A DNA stretch of 64,000 bases from Syngnathus acus (taxonomy: Eukaryota > Chordata > Actinopteri > Syngnathiformes > Syngnathidae). The stretch lies in contig NC_051100.1 of the NCBI RefSeq assembly GCF_901709675.1, positions 13,066,286 to 13,130,285 on the forward strand, written 5' to 3'. Of the stretch, positions 40,201-51,884 are shown piece after piece. The number at the start of each line of letters is the position of its first letter. Within the stretch, counting starts at the first letter, position 1. The translations under genes were made by a program, and so were the position numbers. The notes below the pieces were generated by a model. The model was not told the origin of the DNA and made no database searches. It saw only the letters and a program-made list of their open reading frames with translations.

Positions 40201-43200
40201 GTGTTCACGCCCCAGGTGAAGTCCTCCTCGATGTGGACTCCCAGGTAGCGGAAGGAGGACACCCTCTTCACACAGACCCCGTTGATGATGAGTGGTGGAA
40301 TGTCCGTTTTATTTTTCCTCCTAAAATCAATGACCAGTTCTTGGGTTTTAGCCGTGTTTAGGAGCAGATTGTTCTCTCCGCACCACTCCGATAGCTGGAC
40401 CACTTCGTCCCTGTAGGCAGACTCATCCCCCTTTGAGATGAGCCCCACCACGGTTGTGTCATCCGCAAATTTCACGATGGTGTTGCTGCGGTGGGCGGGG
40501 GTGCATGCATGTGTGTAGAGCGTGTAAAGCAGTGGGCTCAGTACGCAGCCCTGTGGGGAGCCGGTACCAAGACTGAGAGGTGTGGATGTATGACGGCCCA
40601 CTTTCACCCTCTGGCTGCGACCCGTCAGGAAGCTCTTAATCCACCTGCAAGTATTATGTGGAAGTTTCAGGCCCTCCAGTATGTCCACCAGTCTGTGGGG
40701 GAGGATGGTGTTAAAAGCAGAGCTAAAGTCCACGAAGAGCATCTGCACATAGCTTCCCGGCTGCTCCAGGTGGGACAGTGCAGCGTGGAGGGCTGTAGCT
40801 ACTGCGTCCTCTGTGGATCTGTTTGCCCTGTAGGCAAACTGGTGGGGGTCAAAACCTCTGAACAGGAGTGCTGTGATGTGACCCCGTACCAGCTTTTCAA
40901 AGCACTTCATGACCACCGGGGTGAGTGCGACTGGCCGGTAGTCATTGAGGCTGGTGATGTGGCGTTTCTTGGGCAGGGGGACTATAGTGGAGGATTTTAA
41001 ACATGATGGGACGGTGGACTCAGTAAGGGACTGGTTGAAAATCTTTGTGAAGACTCCAGCCAGCTGCTCTGCGCAGTCCTTCAGGACACGCCCAGTGACG
41101 CCGTCAGGACCCGCAGCCTTCCTCGGGTTGATGGTCCGCAGCGTGCGCCTTACCTCGTGCTCCTTCACTGTGAGGGTGAAGCTGCTGCGGTCTGTGGGAT
41201 GTGATGTGGCCCCTTCAGGTGGCTCGGACTCGAACCGGGCGAAGAAGGTATTGAGGACCTCTGCCAGTGAGGCGTCCCCTTCAGCAGCTCCGATGGTGGT
41301 TCTGTAGTTGGTGTGATGCTGGACTCCCTGCCACACCTGCTTGCTGTTGTTGCTGTCCAGGTGATCCTCAATCCTCTTCTTGTAGGCAAGCTGGGCCTCT
41401 CTGATGCCTCTCCTCAGGTTGGCTCTGGCTGTGCTGTAGAGAGCCCCGTCCTCAGACCTGAGGGACAGGGCGGTGTCCCTCTCCTCCAGCAGCCGAAGGA
41501 CCTCCCGGGTCATCCAGGGCTTCTGGTTGGGGTATATCCGTATAAGTTTGTCCACTGTGACAGTGTCTGTGCAGTGCTTGATATAACACAGAACACTGTC
41601 TGTGAACACGTTCAAGTCCCGGTGTTCGAAGATGTCCCAGTTAGTCCTGTCGAAGCGGTCCTGCAACTGCTGAGAGGCGTCATCAGGCCAGGTTTTAACA
41701 TTTTTAGTGATGATAGGAGCTGATTTCCTGATGGTGGTATATGCCGGGATTAATAGCAGTGACATATGGTCAGACTGGCCCATGTGAGGTAGCTGTTTTG
41801 CCCTGTAGCCTAGCTTGATGTTGGAGTAGACCTTGTCCAGAGTGTTTACTCCTCTAGTGGCACATTTAACATGCTGATGGAAACTAGGGAGTGCTGCTTT
41901 CAAATCTACATGATTAAAGTCCCCTGCCATGATGTGGACTGCGTCAGGATATCTGCTCAGCTGGCTGCTAATACTGCCATGTAATAGTCCCATAGCTAGC
42001 TTAGCATTAGCCTCCGGAGGTATGTAAACCACAGTCGTCATGACTACGGTAAATTCACGAGGGAGGTAAAAGGGCCTGCATTTAATAGTCACGTACTCCA
42101 GGTCCGGGCAGCAGTGACTGTCTACAGTCACCATATTAGTACACCAGTTGTTATTGACGTACATACAGAGCCCCCCCCCCTTGCTCTTACCGGAGTTCTC
42201 AGTCCAAATGCAAAATGACTGCAGGCTTGAATGTTAACCACCTATTGATCGTACGATTGGACAGAAGAGCTTTGTCCTTGAAAAGTGCACGTTTGGGTCA
42301 AACGCCCCCCCACCAACACACACACACGCACACGCACACACACACACACACACAGTGGCAAAAGTATCCGTTCGCCACTCAACGTCTTTGTGATTTGCTC
42401 GAGTGCAGACGGGACGATGCGGTTGGCTTCAAAGTAGACATTTGAAGAAAAACACTCGTCTGGAATCCAAAGTTGCAAATGTTCTCATACTAGATACCAT
42501 TTGGAGTTTTGGACGCGCATATCCTTGCGACCATGAAGCGCACGTCGTTTCTAAAATCGGTCCGCTAAGCCTAGCCTGCCATTGGCTGTTATGACTGCTC
42601 TCACGCGCGAGTTGCACTACACAAACCCCCTGAATCCCCTAGGTCCGTTTTGTCCAAGGCGCATGTCAGCCCTCCCACCTGCTTGGCTTGCTTTCAGCCT
42701 TGGCTTGGCTCGCTCCTGCGCTTCTTCTGTCGAATGAGTGCGAAACGTGTACATCATCATATCAAAAGCCTCACACAGGCTTGTGTGTGCGTGTGCGCGC
42801 ATGTGCACGTCCTTGTTCCAGACCTTATTAGGGCCAAAGTGCCACCAGATAAAGATTAATAAGAGAGCAGCCCTCAAGCAGCAACCACTTCCAGCAAGGC
42901 TTCACCACCTACTTTCACAATGCCAACATGCGCTCCGTCCATCCATCTGTCCAGCCTCCGAAGCCCTTCACTCTCATGGGGGGTCACATGTTTCAGACCA
43001 CTTTTTGATTTGGGATGCGCCTTGCCCAATTGGGTGATTCGTGTCGTTCACCGAATGAGCCCAAGCCAGCCGGCAAGCTCGGGCGGGCGGTCCAACGGCC
43101 ATCCCGCAGCGCTGAGCAGGCCAAAGAGTCCAAGTCAGTAAATGCGGGAGTTCATTTTCCATGACACGCTCCATTTGCTGCTACTTGATATGCCACACGA

Positions 43201-45227
43201 GCTGCTGTGTAGACACGAAGATTAGTTGTGGCGGGTGTGCGCGCGCACACGCACGCACACATGACACACACACGGCACACACAAATGCACATTCATGTTC
43301 TTCAAGCCTGATTTATGATTGAAAGAACACATAAAGCCCGCGAAGCCCATTTTCTATTTGCTGCGGCCGACTAAAACAAATAAAGCATGCGTCATGTTTC
43401 TTGCTCTTGTTGGCAGAAAATCTGAAACAAAATTCAAATTTAAAGTAAAATTTTAAAGAATAGTTAGGAGTTTATGGCGTTGTGGGACTTTTTTTTTTAT
43501 CCCTCCCACATGCATTCAAATCATGAATGCACACATGAAAATCAACTTTCTTTGGCAGCTGTTCGTATCACTCGCTTACTGTCAAGAAGCCGGAGACGGT
43601 CAAATCACAACACTTGAAGCAAAGTGAAACAAAGAAGACTGTCTGACTACTGCACGTTAGAGAAACAGCGTGCTCGCTCTGAGCTGTTGATTTGTCACTC
43701 GGGTAGAAATGGCAACTCAGCCGAACAATGAAAGCTGCCTCCCAATTTAGCAAGGCCCACAAATATTTTTCTTTCCGGCAGACGACGTCACATTTCTTGA
43801 CGACACTTGCCGTTTGACTGTCACTGCGCCACTTTAAACCTTTTGGACTTTTTGCTCCCCCGCTCACTAGCACTCTTTAAGCGCATTTGCCACCTCGAGT
43901 ACATTTCAACCTTGACTTCCCAGACTTAAGACGCCGGCTGGCTAAATCTCTCAAGTTGAAGTACCCTGCAGACCACGCCAATGGCTCGACACGCACGCAT
44001 GGCTTCTTCCCTCCGTGAGTGCAGAAGTTGGAGTGGCGCCTGCTGAGCTTTCTCTGGACAATTTCCGACGGCTTGGTGCCTCACCTCCATTCGTGCTCAC
44101 ACTTCTATTTGTGTTCGGAGGTGCGATAAAAGATAATCCTGTCCCATCACCAGTGTCTAATTATTCATCAGGACTTTACAATGAGACTTGAGAGGAAAAT
44201 TGAAGCGGGAGGTCGGCACAAAGCTTCTTTGTGTTAATCAAAGTCGGCTTTTCCACACAGAACCGCGTCAGAAATTTGCATTTTTTGAGAACTTCTACTC
44301 TGCTCTTTTGATGAAAAAATTAGCCAAACGTCCATTGCAGGAAAGTGGAGGAAATTGTGTTTTTCCTTCTGCTTCCTCAGGCACTATGAAAGCCCATTAA
44401 ACATATGAGCTGATATTAAATATTGGAGCAAGGGCGAGACGTGACAATCATGCGACAACGCTACGTGAAAAGCAAAAGCGGCCAATCCATTTCATTTATT
44501 GCGAATCGTCTTTGGGGCCTGCGCAAATCGTCAATTCTTTCCATGACAACTTTGGGGGAGACGCAACATTTACAGTTAAGCCCCGGGCTGCTTCCCCCTT
44601 CCTTTCGGGGAGCGTGGGGATTCCTTTTTAATTAAAGCGGTTGCTGAAGGAGAGGCGCACACGTAAGTAGCGCCAAGACTCGGGCATGACGGGCGCTGAG
44701 AGACACTTATGGCGTCCATCGCAGTGTGGACGGTCAATGGCTCGGCATCTCGATGAAGACGATGAGGTCTTCATCACGTCTCGGGGTGGACTGCGAGGAG
44801 CCTCGAGTGTCCCGCCCGCCCTCAAAAATGGAAATGTGACAATGACACAGTGGGATTGTCATAAATGAGGCATGCGCGTTCTTTGCTACCCCGTCAGTCC
44901 ATCCATCTGCAGAAGGACACGTCCGTCAGACTTCCGCCGTTAACCGATGAACGAGCCACTCTCTCAGTGGGCTGCCAAGGCCCCAATTGGCTACGTGGAT
45001 GGTTCAAAATTGATTGGCGCCGGAAGGAAGACAGTGCTTGGGAGGGGGAGAACTCCAGAAACATATGGGAGACTGGTATGTGTTGGCACTGCAAGAACTG
45101 TTGTTTAGGTTTTGCTACAGGCTAATTCAAGAAGAAGAGCCCAATCGGTAGGCAACACTTTAAGAGGTCCAGAAACCTTTGGACGTCACGTGGATATGCA
45201 AACACACACACGAGCGAACTCACGCAG

Positions 45228-45259
<32 letters not shown>

Positions 45260-48200
45260 TCTTGTTACCCAGTATGGCCCAGTTGGGGCGGGCCCTCCTG
45301 TTTCTACCGGGGTCCTGAAGGTCTGTTGAAGAGGGGCCCCCCAGGGCCCGGTCACCCACCCAAGGCGGAGACAAAGTGGCTGAGTTGCTCCGGGGTTGGG
45401 TCCCCTCTGCAAGAAATGCGCTCAGTTCAGCAGCACCGGCCCAGAGGGAGGCCGGAGGGGTGTTCGGGTGTGACGGACGGGGAAAGTCAAACGAGGAGAC
45501 GGGAAGCTGACTCACATTTTGGAAGAGAGCTTGAGGGGGAGGTAGGCAGGGAGGGAGGGACGAAGCAAGGGCTTTGCTGAGTTTCATTAGTCTTTTACAC
45601 ACAGAAGCCTCTTTCACACCGAAGCAGAGTTGTTGTTTTTTTGGGGGACGCTCCGTGGAAAGTACAGAAATGGGATTGTGTGTGAAATGGTGACAGCACT
45701 TCTCAATATTGTATTGGCAGAGTGCGGCTTAAGGGATGTACCTGAAACTCACGTCCCTCTGCTTCTTCTTCGAGTTTGTCACAACCGGATGATGTAAATG
45801 TGTCCGGCTGCAATAGCACAAGTAACGCAAGTCACTCTAAAAGTTAGCCAATCAACTGCCAGCCAAGTCTTGCAGCCTGTCCCAGCAATTTTAAGAAAGT
45901 AAAATAGAGCCCTGCTCTGTCACGCAAAACCACGAGGAGTGGCAGTGTGAGACGAAGAAGCAACATCTTTCTCCATCATGTTTGATCTTTGTAAGCCATC
46001 TCAATGATCCGCCGCCCACTCGCTGGCACCACAAAGATCGGAGACATTTTCTCCCAAGCGGAACACAAAAGAGGAGGCGAGCAGAGGGATGTTTTCCCGC
46101 ATTACTCGCCGAAAAGCCAACAATTGCTTGCGAGGCGAGCGGATCGATGCGACCAAATGAGGAGCCCGCCGAGGCAGCTTCCGCCTGGCAAATTGGGGCC
46201 GCGCGCGCGGACATGGATTTTGTTGTTGTTGTTGTTAAAGGGGTGCTTGCAGATGAAACAAATGCAAATGTGCGCATCAATGCCCTCATTCAACATAGCC
46301 GACACAAATTGGGCCCCAAAACCAGTGTCTTTAGCCTACGAAAGATTTGCAAGCAATATCAGCCGTCTGGATTTGTGTTTGCCAACCTTTGCTGTGCCAC
46401 AGCAAATATTTTACGTGAAAAATATCTCACATGCCAAATAGCAAACGGGAAAGTCACAAAAAGTATTGTAATATCAGAAATAATCTTATTATTTCTATCC
46501 GCTCACAAGCTACATTCAATCGTAAAAGAGGTGCGCAGTACTGAACACTAAAAAACTAATCAAAACTGTACTGAACTTGCGAGACGTGAACTTGGATGTG
46601 GCAGGAGATGACTGTATTCATGTATATAATATACATTAAAAAAGGACAGGAACAACTCTAGTCCCACTTGTTTTGGGAAAAGTGACACGAGTGTTTAATC
46701 AAAGACTCGCCGTGTGGTGTCCACTCTGGGGGAAAATCCATTGGGGAGCAAAGTCGACAATTTAAGCCGGAACACACCTGTCTGCAGATCCTCGGCACCC
46801 TGAGCGGCACAATTATTAGCACGCATCGTCTAACACGCCGTGAATTATGCAAATGCGGCCTGAGACCAAATCGCATGCGCTTAGCTCTTCCCGGACCGCG
46901 CCTTTCAAAGCTCAAAGTTCTTTTTGTGTGGACAAATGGTAAGCCTGCCCCTTGACTTGGACCGTTTAAGTTGTGACAAAGGCGGGAGAGCATCTGCCCG
47001 TCACATTTAACACCTTGAACTCGGTTGTCTTTGCCGGTATATTTTTTTTGTTGTTGCAGCTTTGCCCAATACAAAACCTGTAAATGGTCTGAGCAATATA
47101 AACTAGGCGCAAAAACAATTTTCATCCAGCGTGTGAGCGGAGCATTGCAGCGACGGTTGAGCGCTTGACAAAAGTTTACTGGCGAGCAGCATGTGGAGCC
47201 AATTGCCATTGAGGGTATGATTTTGGGTAGGCTCGTTCCCATGGCAATCAGCATTCTAAGGACACCCTTGCCGGCCGTTTTCCACTTTTTTAAGAGGTCT
47301 AATTACGAGAAAATAAAAAAACAACGCCACGCTGCTTTTGCCCGTCCACAGCCAAAAATGAAATTTCAGTCGTCAGCGCGCGCACCACAGTTAATTGCAC
47401 GCGCGGCATTGCGACGGCGGATGGCCGACCTGCCGGATCTGGCGCTGGGCCACCACCCGCTGATTGGAGCTGTCGGCCGCATTTATTAATGATGACAAAT
47501 CGCCCCGCAGCCTCACATGCGATAAAACGTCTCTCCGAGGGGCTCAAACCTGCTCGCCTTTGACTAAATGGTTTTCTTGGCCCGTCGCGAGCCAGCCGGC
47601 GGTCGAGCCAGCCGGCGGTCCAGCCAGCCGGCGGTCCAGCCAGCCGGCGGTCCAGCCAGCGGCCCGGCGATCCGGCTGTCTGGCCTCCCCACGTCGGTGA
47701 CGCGGGATGAATTAGGAGGCCGGCTGACAGGTGGCACCGCGGGGGCTGCAGGCGTTGCCCTTTGCAAGGATTGGAATGCAACAAAGACACAATTTGACAA
47801 CTCATCTATGTCTTCGTTAGAAGCGCAAACTGGCTCAATAGGCAGAATGATGCAATTTAGCATCGGCCATCTGTCCAGTTGATGAGCTTCGAATATGGGA
47901 GCAATCATGAAAAAGCTCGAGATGAAAGACCAGAAAATGGGTTCCTCAAACCCAGTGAGCAGGGCTCCTGCCTGTTTGGGCATGGGCTTCTCGTGCCCAC
48001 CAAATTGCCTGTTGAATTTTTCCAGATATTGATCGGACCAATACATTTTGCCTGGAAACTGGCATGGTGAGCCATTTGAAAGCAAATTGACCGAGTTCCT
48101 TCATGCTTGACTTTTTGAGGCAAATTGACCGAGTTCCTTCATGCTTGACTTTTTGAGGCCACTTTTGGATAGGCCGACATGTCACTTTGCCAAACCAAAG

Positions 48201-51200
48201 GGCTGAATTCTGCCAAAACCGCAGACAGAAGCAAAACCATTTCAAGGGGGCTTGAAATCTCCAGAGAGGGAATAACGGCTCGGGCACCAAAAGTAAAAGA
48301 AATGCTTTTCAAACTCATTCCAGCCGGCGACGCCTTGACGAGCTTTTCCTGAAATGAGAGCCTGATGGGCTCGAGCATTTCAAACTGGATAATAGCCTTC
48401 GTAATACCTGCCGCTAATAATTTGTGGACACGGCGCATTGCTTCCCTTTCCTAGCTGCGGCGGTAAACATCTCCATGGCAACAGAGCCGGACCAATTTGA
48501 GATGACTGACTACTTCAGGAGAAAAGTACGCCGCAGAGGCTTGTGTTCTGTGAAGCAGGCCGTGGCGCGCGCTTCCACGAGCAGCCACCGCTGGCAAGCG
48601 AGCCTCGCTGGCAAGCCACTTTGACACACACGTCATTTTCAAGTCATGTGAAGACACAACACACTGCTGAATGTCATTACCCAAATCAATCCAATTTGTA
48701 CCATTGACAGTTTGTTTGTTTGTTTGTTTGTTTGTTTGTTTGTTTGTTTGTTTATTTCGAACATTAAAGAAATACAAGAAAAAAGTAAAAATACAGAAAA
48801 TGATAACTCCATAGTACAATAGAACATAAAAAGAATGAAAAAAAATGATATTGCATTATAATTTTCCCTTTATCGTAAATTCATATTTGTTCAAAAGGGA
48901 GTAGAAGGAAGCCTAAGCTTATCTGACTCTACCCCATGTAACTACATGTTTCTCTTTGATTCTGTCAAAAATTTGACCATAGTCAAATATATTAAAAAAA
49001 AAAAAAGTCGCTGTCATTCCAAAAAAGATTTGCTCTCAAATCGTGCTTCCCAATGCCAAAATGTCTTTCTCCTCATGTCTTCCAAATAAAAGAGCGTGAA
49101 TTCATGGATGTGCAGGATTGCTCTCCTCTTGCTGCATTTGCCTTTCCATTAAAGATGAACACAAACGCCAGGTCAGCCAAAGCCAAACCCGACAACGGCA
49201 TCACGGAAGCTTCCGTGAGCAAAAGAGCACCGCTGGAGGAGGAGGGCCGCTCGGGAGGGAAATAATAATTCCAAAAAAAAAAGAGACAGCGAGAGAGAGA
49301 GAAATCAATACATTGTTGTCGACAGGGCCTCAAGTTTCCAATCCAACACGAGGCTTTATTGATTGGGCAAAGAGGAAGAGACTCCGCAGGGTGTGACAGA
49401 GGGACTCTTCCATTCTGATGCAGACTGGCCCCAAAAGGTGACCCCATTTCGTAGAACAAAGCCCAAATAATGAAGACCATGAGGGAAAACTAACTTGATT
49501 TAAAGAGGACAAATGAGGTTTTGTTCATTTTCTTTCAATTTCACAACATTTCTGTGAAACGGTTTACTCAAAACACCCCAAGGAGCAAGCTAATGACTTC
49601 CTAGAGAAGAAAAATAAAAACAGCCTCATCTGAAATCTTTGTTTTGCCATCACACACATTTTTTTTTAAGAGGTCGAGCCCAATCGTCTCTGAGGATTTG
49701 TGCCAATTTGGACTTTTTTGTCTGACGTGATGCTCCATTGTGAGGGGTCTCACGAGTGCCCGCTCCTGCTTTGATGAACCTCAACTTTGTTGATCACTGT
49801 CATGACTCTCTAGATGGCGTCTTTGCATGCATTTGGATTTGACATGAGCATTGCAAAAAAGGGGAGTCTGAACGGATCGACGGAATTTCCAATGGGGAAA
49901 GATGATTCACTCGCTACCGTGCGTGACTTCCGTGAAAGCGTACCGCCCGGGCCCAAAACGAGTTTGCCACTTATCGAGAACCACTTGCCGAGGGCATCTT
50001 CAGCTTCTGGCGGCCGCCCCCTAACAGATGTTTCCGCGACGGTTTCTGCCAGCCGTTTGAAGTGTCGACACGTCGCGTGGGTGACGCGCCGCCGGCAGCC
50101 AAGAGGGAGGAGGAGGACGTGGATTAAGGAGCGAGCGAGGGGGCGAGACAAACACATTTAAACACACACACAGAGCCAGCGAGCGAGGGGGAGGTGGGGG
50201 GGAACACATCCCTAACAAGCCGGGAAGTGCTTTGTAATTAGTGCATGGACGCTTGTCAAACATGCAGGTTGGAAAAGAAATCGCTCCCAAGCACAGGCTG
50301 ATTTGCTACTAATCCAAACTCCAGCAGGGGTGGCAAAACTTTGGCAGCTCCATAAATATTGGGACACTCCTGTTGAAAATGTGAGTTTGGCGATTCATTA
50401 AAATGTATTTGTCATAGTGACAGCATGCTGACTTGGACCGCTCAGACACAGCTGTCGCAACTTCAAATGAGGAAATGAGAATCCATTGTTGTTTCATTCA
50501 TCCTTTCAATTGATGTTTAATTCATTGATCTCATCGAAGAATTGCTTACTCAATAAAAATGTCAAATTCATTTCCTATAAGAGATGGCCCTTGAGCAAAA
50601 AAGTTTGCCCACCCTTGCACTTGAGTTTCTCTTGTGCCAGGTCCTGGCGGATGTTGCATTACGGCTCGCACACAAAGAAGAAGAAATTCCTACGTGGCAC
50701 TTTGAGGAAGCCCTAATGTCAATCTCATCAGTTTGCGCACATCTGGCCGCTGCCCAGACACTCCATTATGTCACTTGTTTTAGCCTGACTTGGACCTTTC
50801 TCTCATCATCTTTCTTTGGAAGCCAGTTTCTTTTAAAAGGCTGTTTGGCGCAGCAGACCCGCGTCGTTTGCGGTCCGGCCGTCGACTTGGCAGGGATGGG
50901 AAACGTGCGCCGCCGCCGCCTCAACTGTAGGAAGCAAAGCAGACTAAACAGGACAGGGAGCTTGGAGGGAAACCAGAAAAAGAACCACAGCCCGACTCGT
51001 CTGCTGTTCCCCACGACGGGATGCCGTACGGATATGAACAGAGTGGGCCTTTGTGCGAGCCCGTTTTCGAATCAAAAGCGCAAATGATTCGAGATACCTG
51101 CCTAAACCGGCCGCCACCTCCACCCAAAAAGAGCCATTTGAAATACGTACAGAAGAAAGACAAGTGCACAATTCATTCAGGTCCAATTGCTTGCTAACCT

Positions 51201-51826
51201 CATTCAACTCAACCAACCGGCAGAATAATGCACTAATTGCTGCAGAAATCAAAACAGAGACTAAAGAGGAGGGCTTTGCGTGACACCATTTGTCAAGTCA
51301 CACGCCACAAAAAAAGACAAGACACCATTCAGCCTCAACTAGTCATTAAAAAGTCAAAGTAAGGAAGAAAACGACTTGCGAGAGCATTTAGAACTGAGGG
51401 CGCTCGAGTGGGGTGGGGGTGGGGGCCTTGCAGCCGTGATAACCCATACAATGTTTGTTTTTGGCTTTTACTGGCCTCCTCCATGTTCTAAATAGGTGAG
51501 TGACGCTATGCATCCTGCTGCCGCCCGCCCGCGTTACGACGTCACCCGCGCTGCATTGTTGTTGTTTTTAGGCCAGCCGAGCCCCCGCTGAGGCTAAGAG
51601 GACGTCTTGGAGGCTGAGCGCCTGCCTCACTTTGATTTGACGTGTCTTTGATATGTCGATCTCAGCCTGCGGCTTGCCAGATGGTCTCAAGACACCGGGA
51701 AGAAGATTGCAAAATCATAAAATTGCCATTTCGGGCTGCGCACAGTTTAGCGCACACATGCGCGCACGGCACGCGCACGCCCCCCCCCGCATACACGCAC
51801 ACGCACAAACACACACACACTCTCTC

Positions 51827-51884
<58 letters not shown>

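Noticed and set aside
45260-45450. GC-rich segment resembling a repeat
   Set aside because: No ends, target duplication or second copy in the window; left unannotated.
46658-47254. 198-codon minus-strand frame in the gfra1 intron
   Set aside because: Mixed composition, no domain, and no sign of splicing to neighbouring exons.
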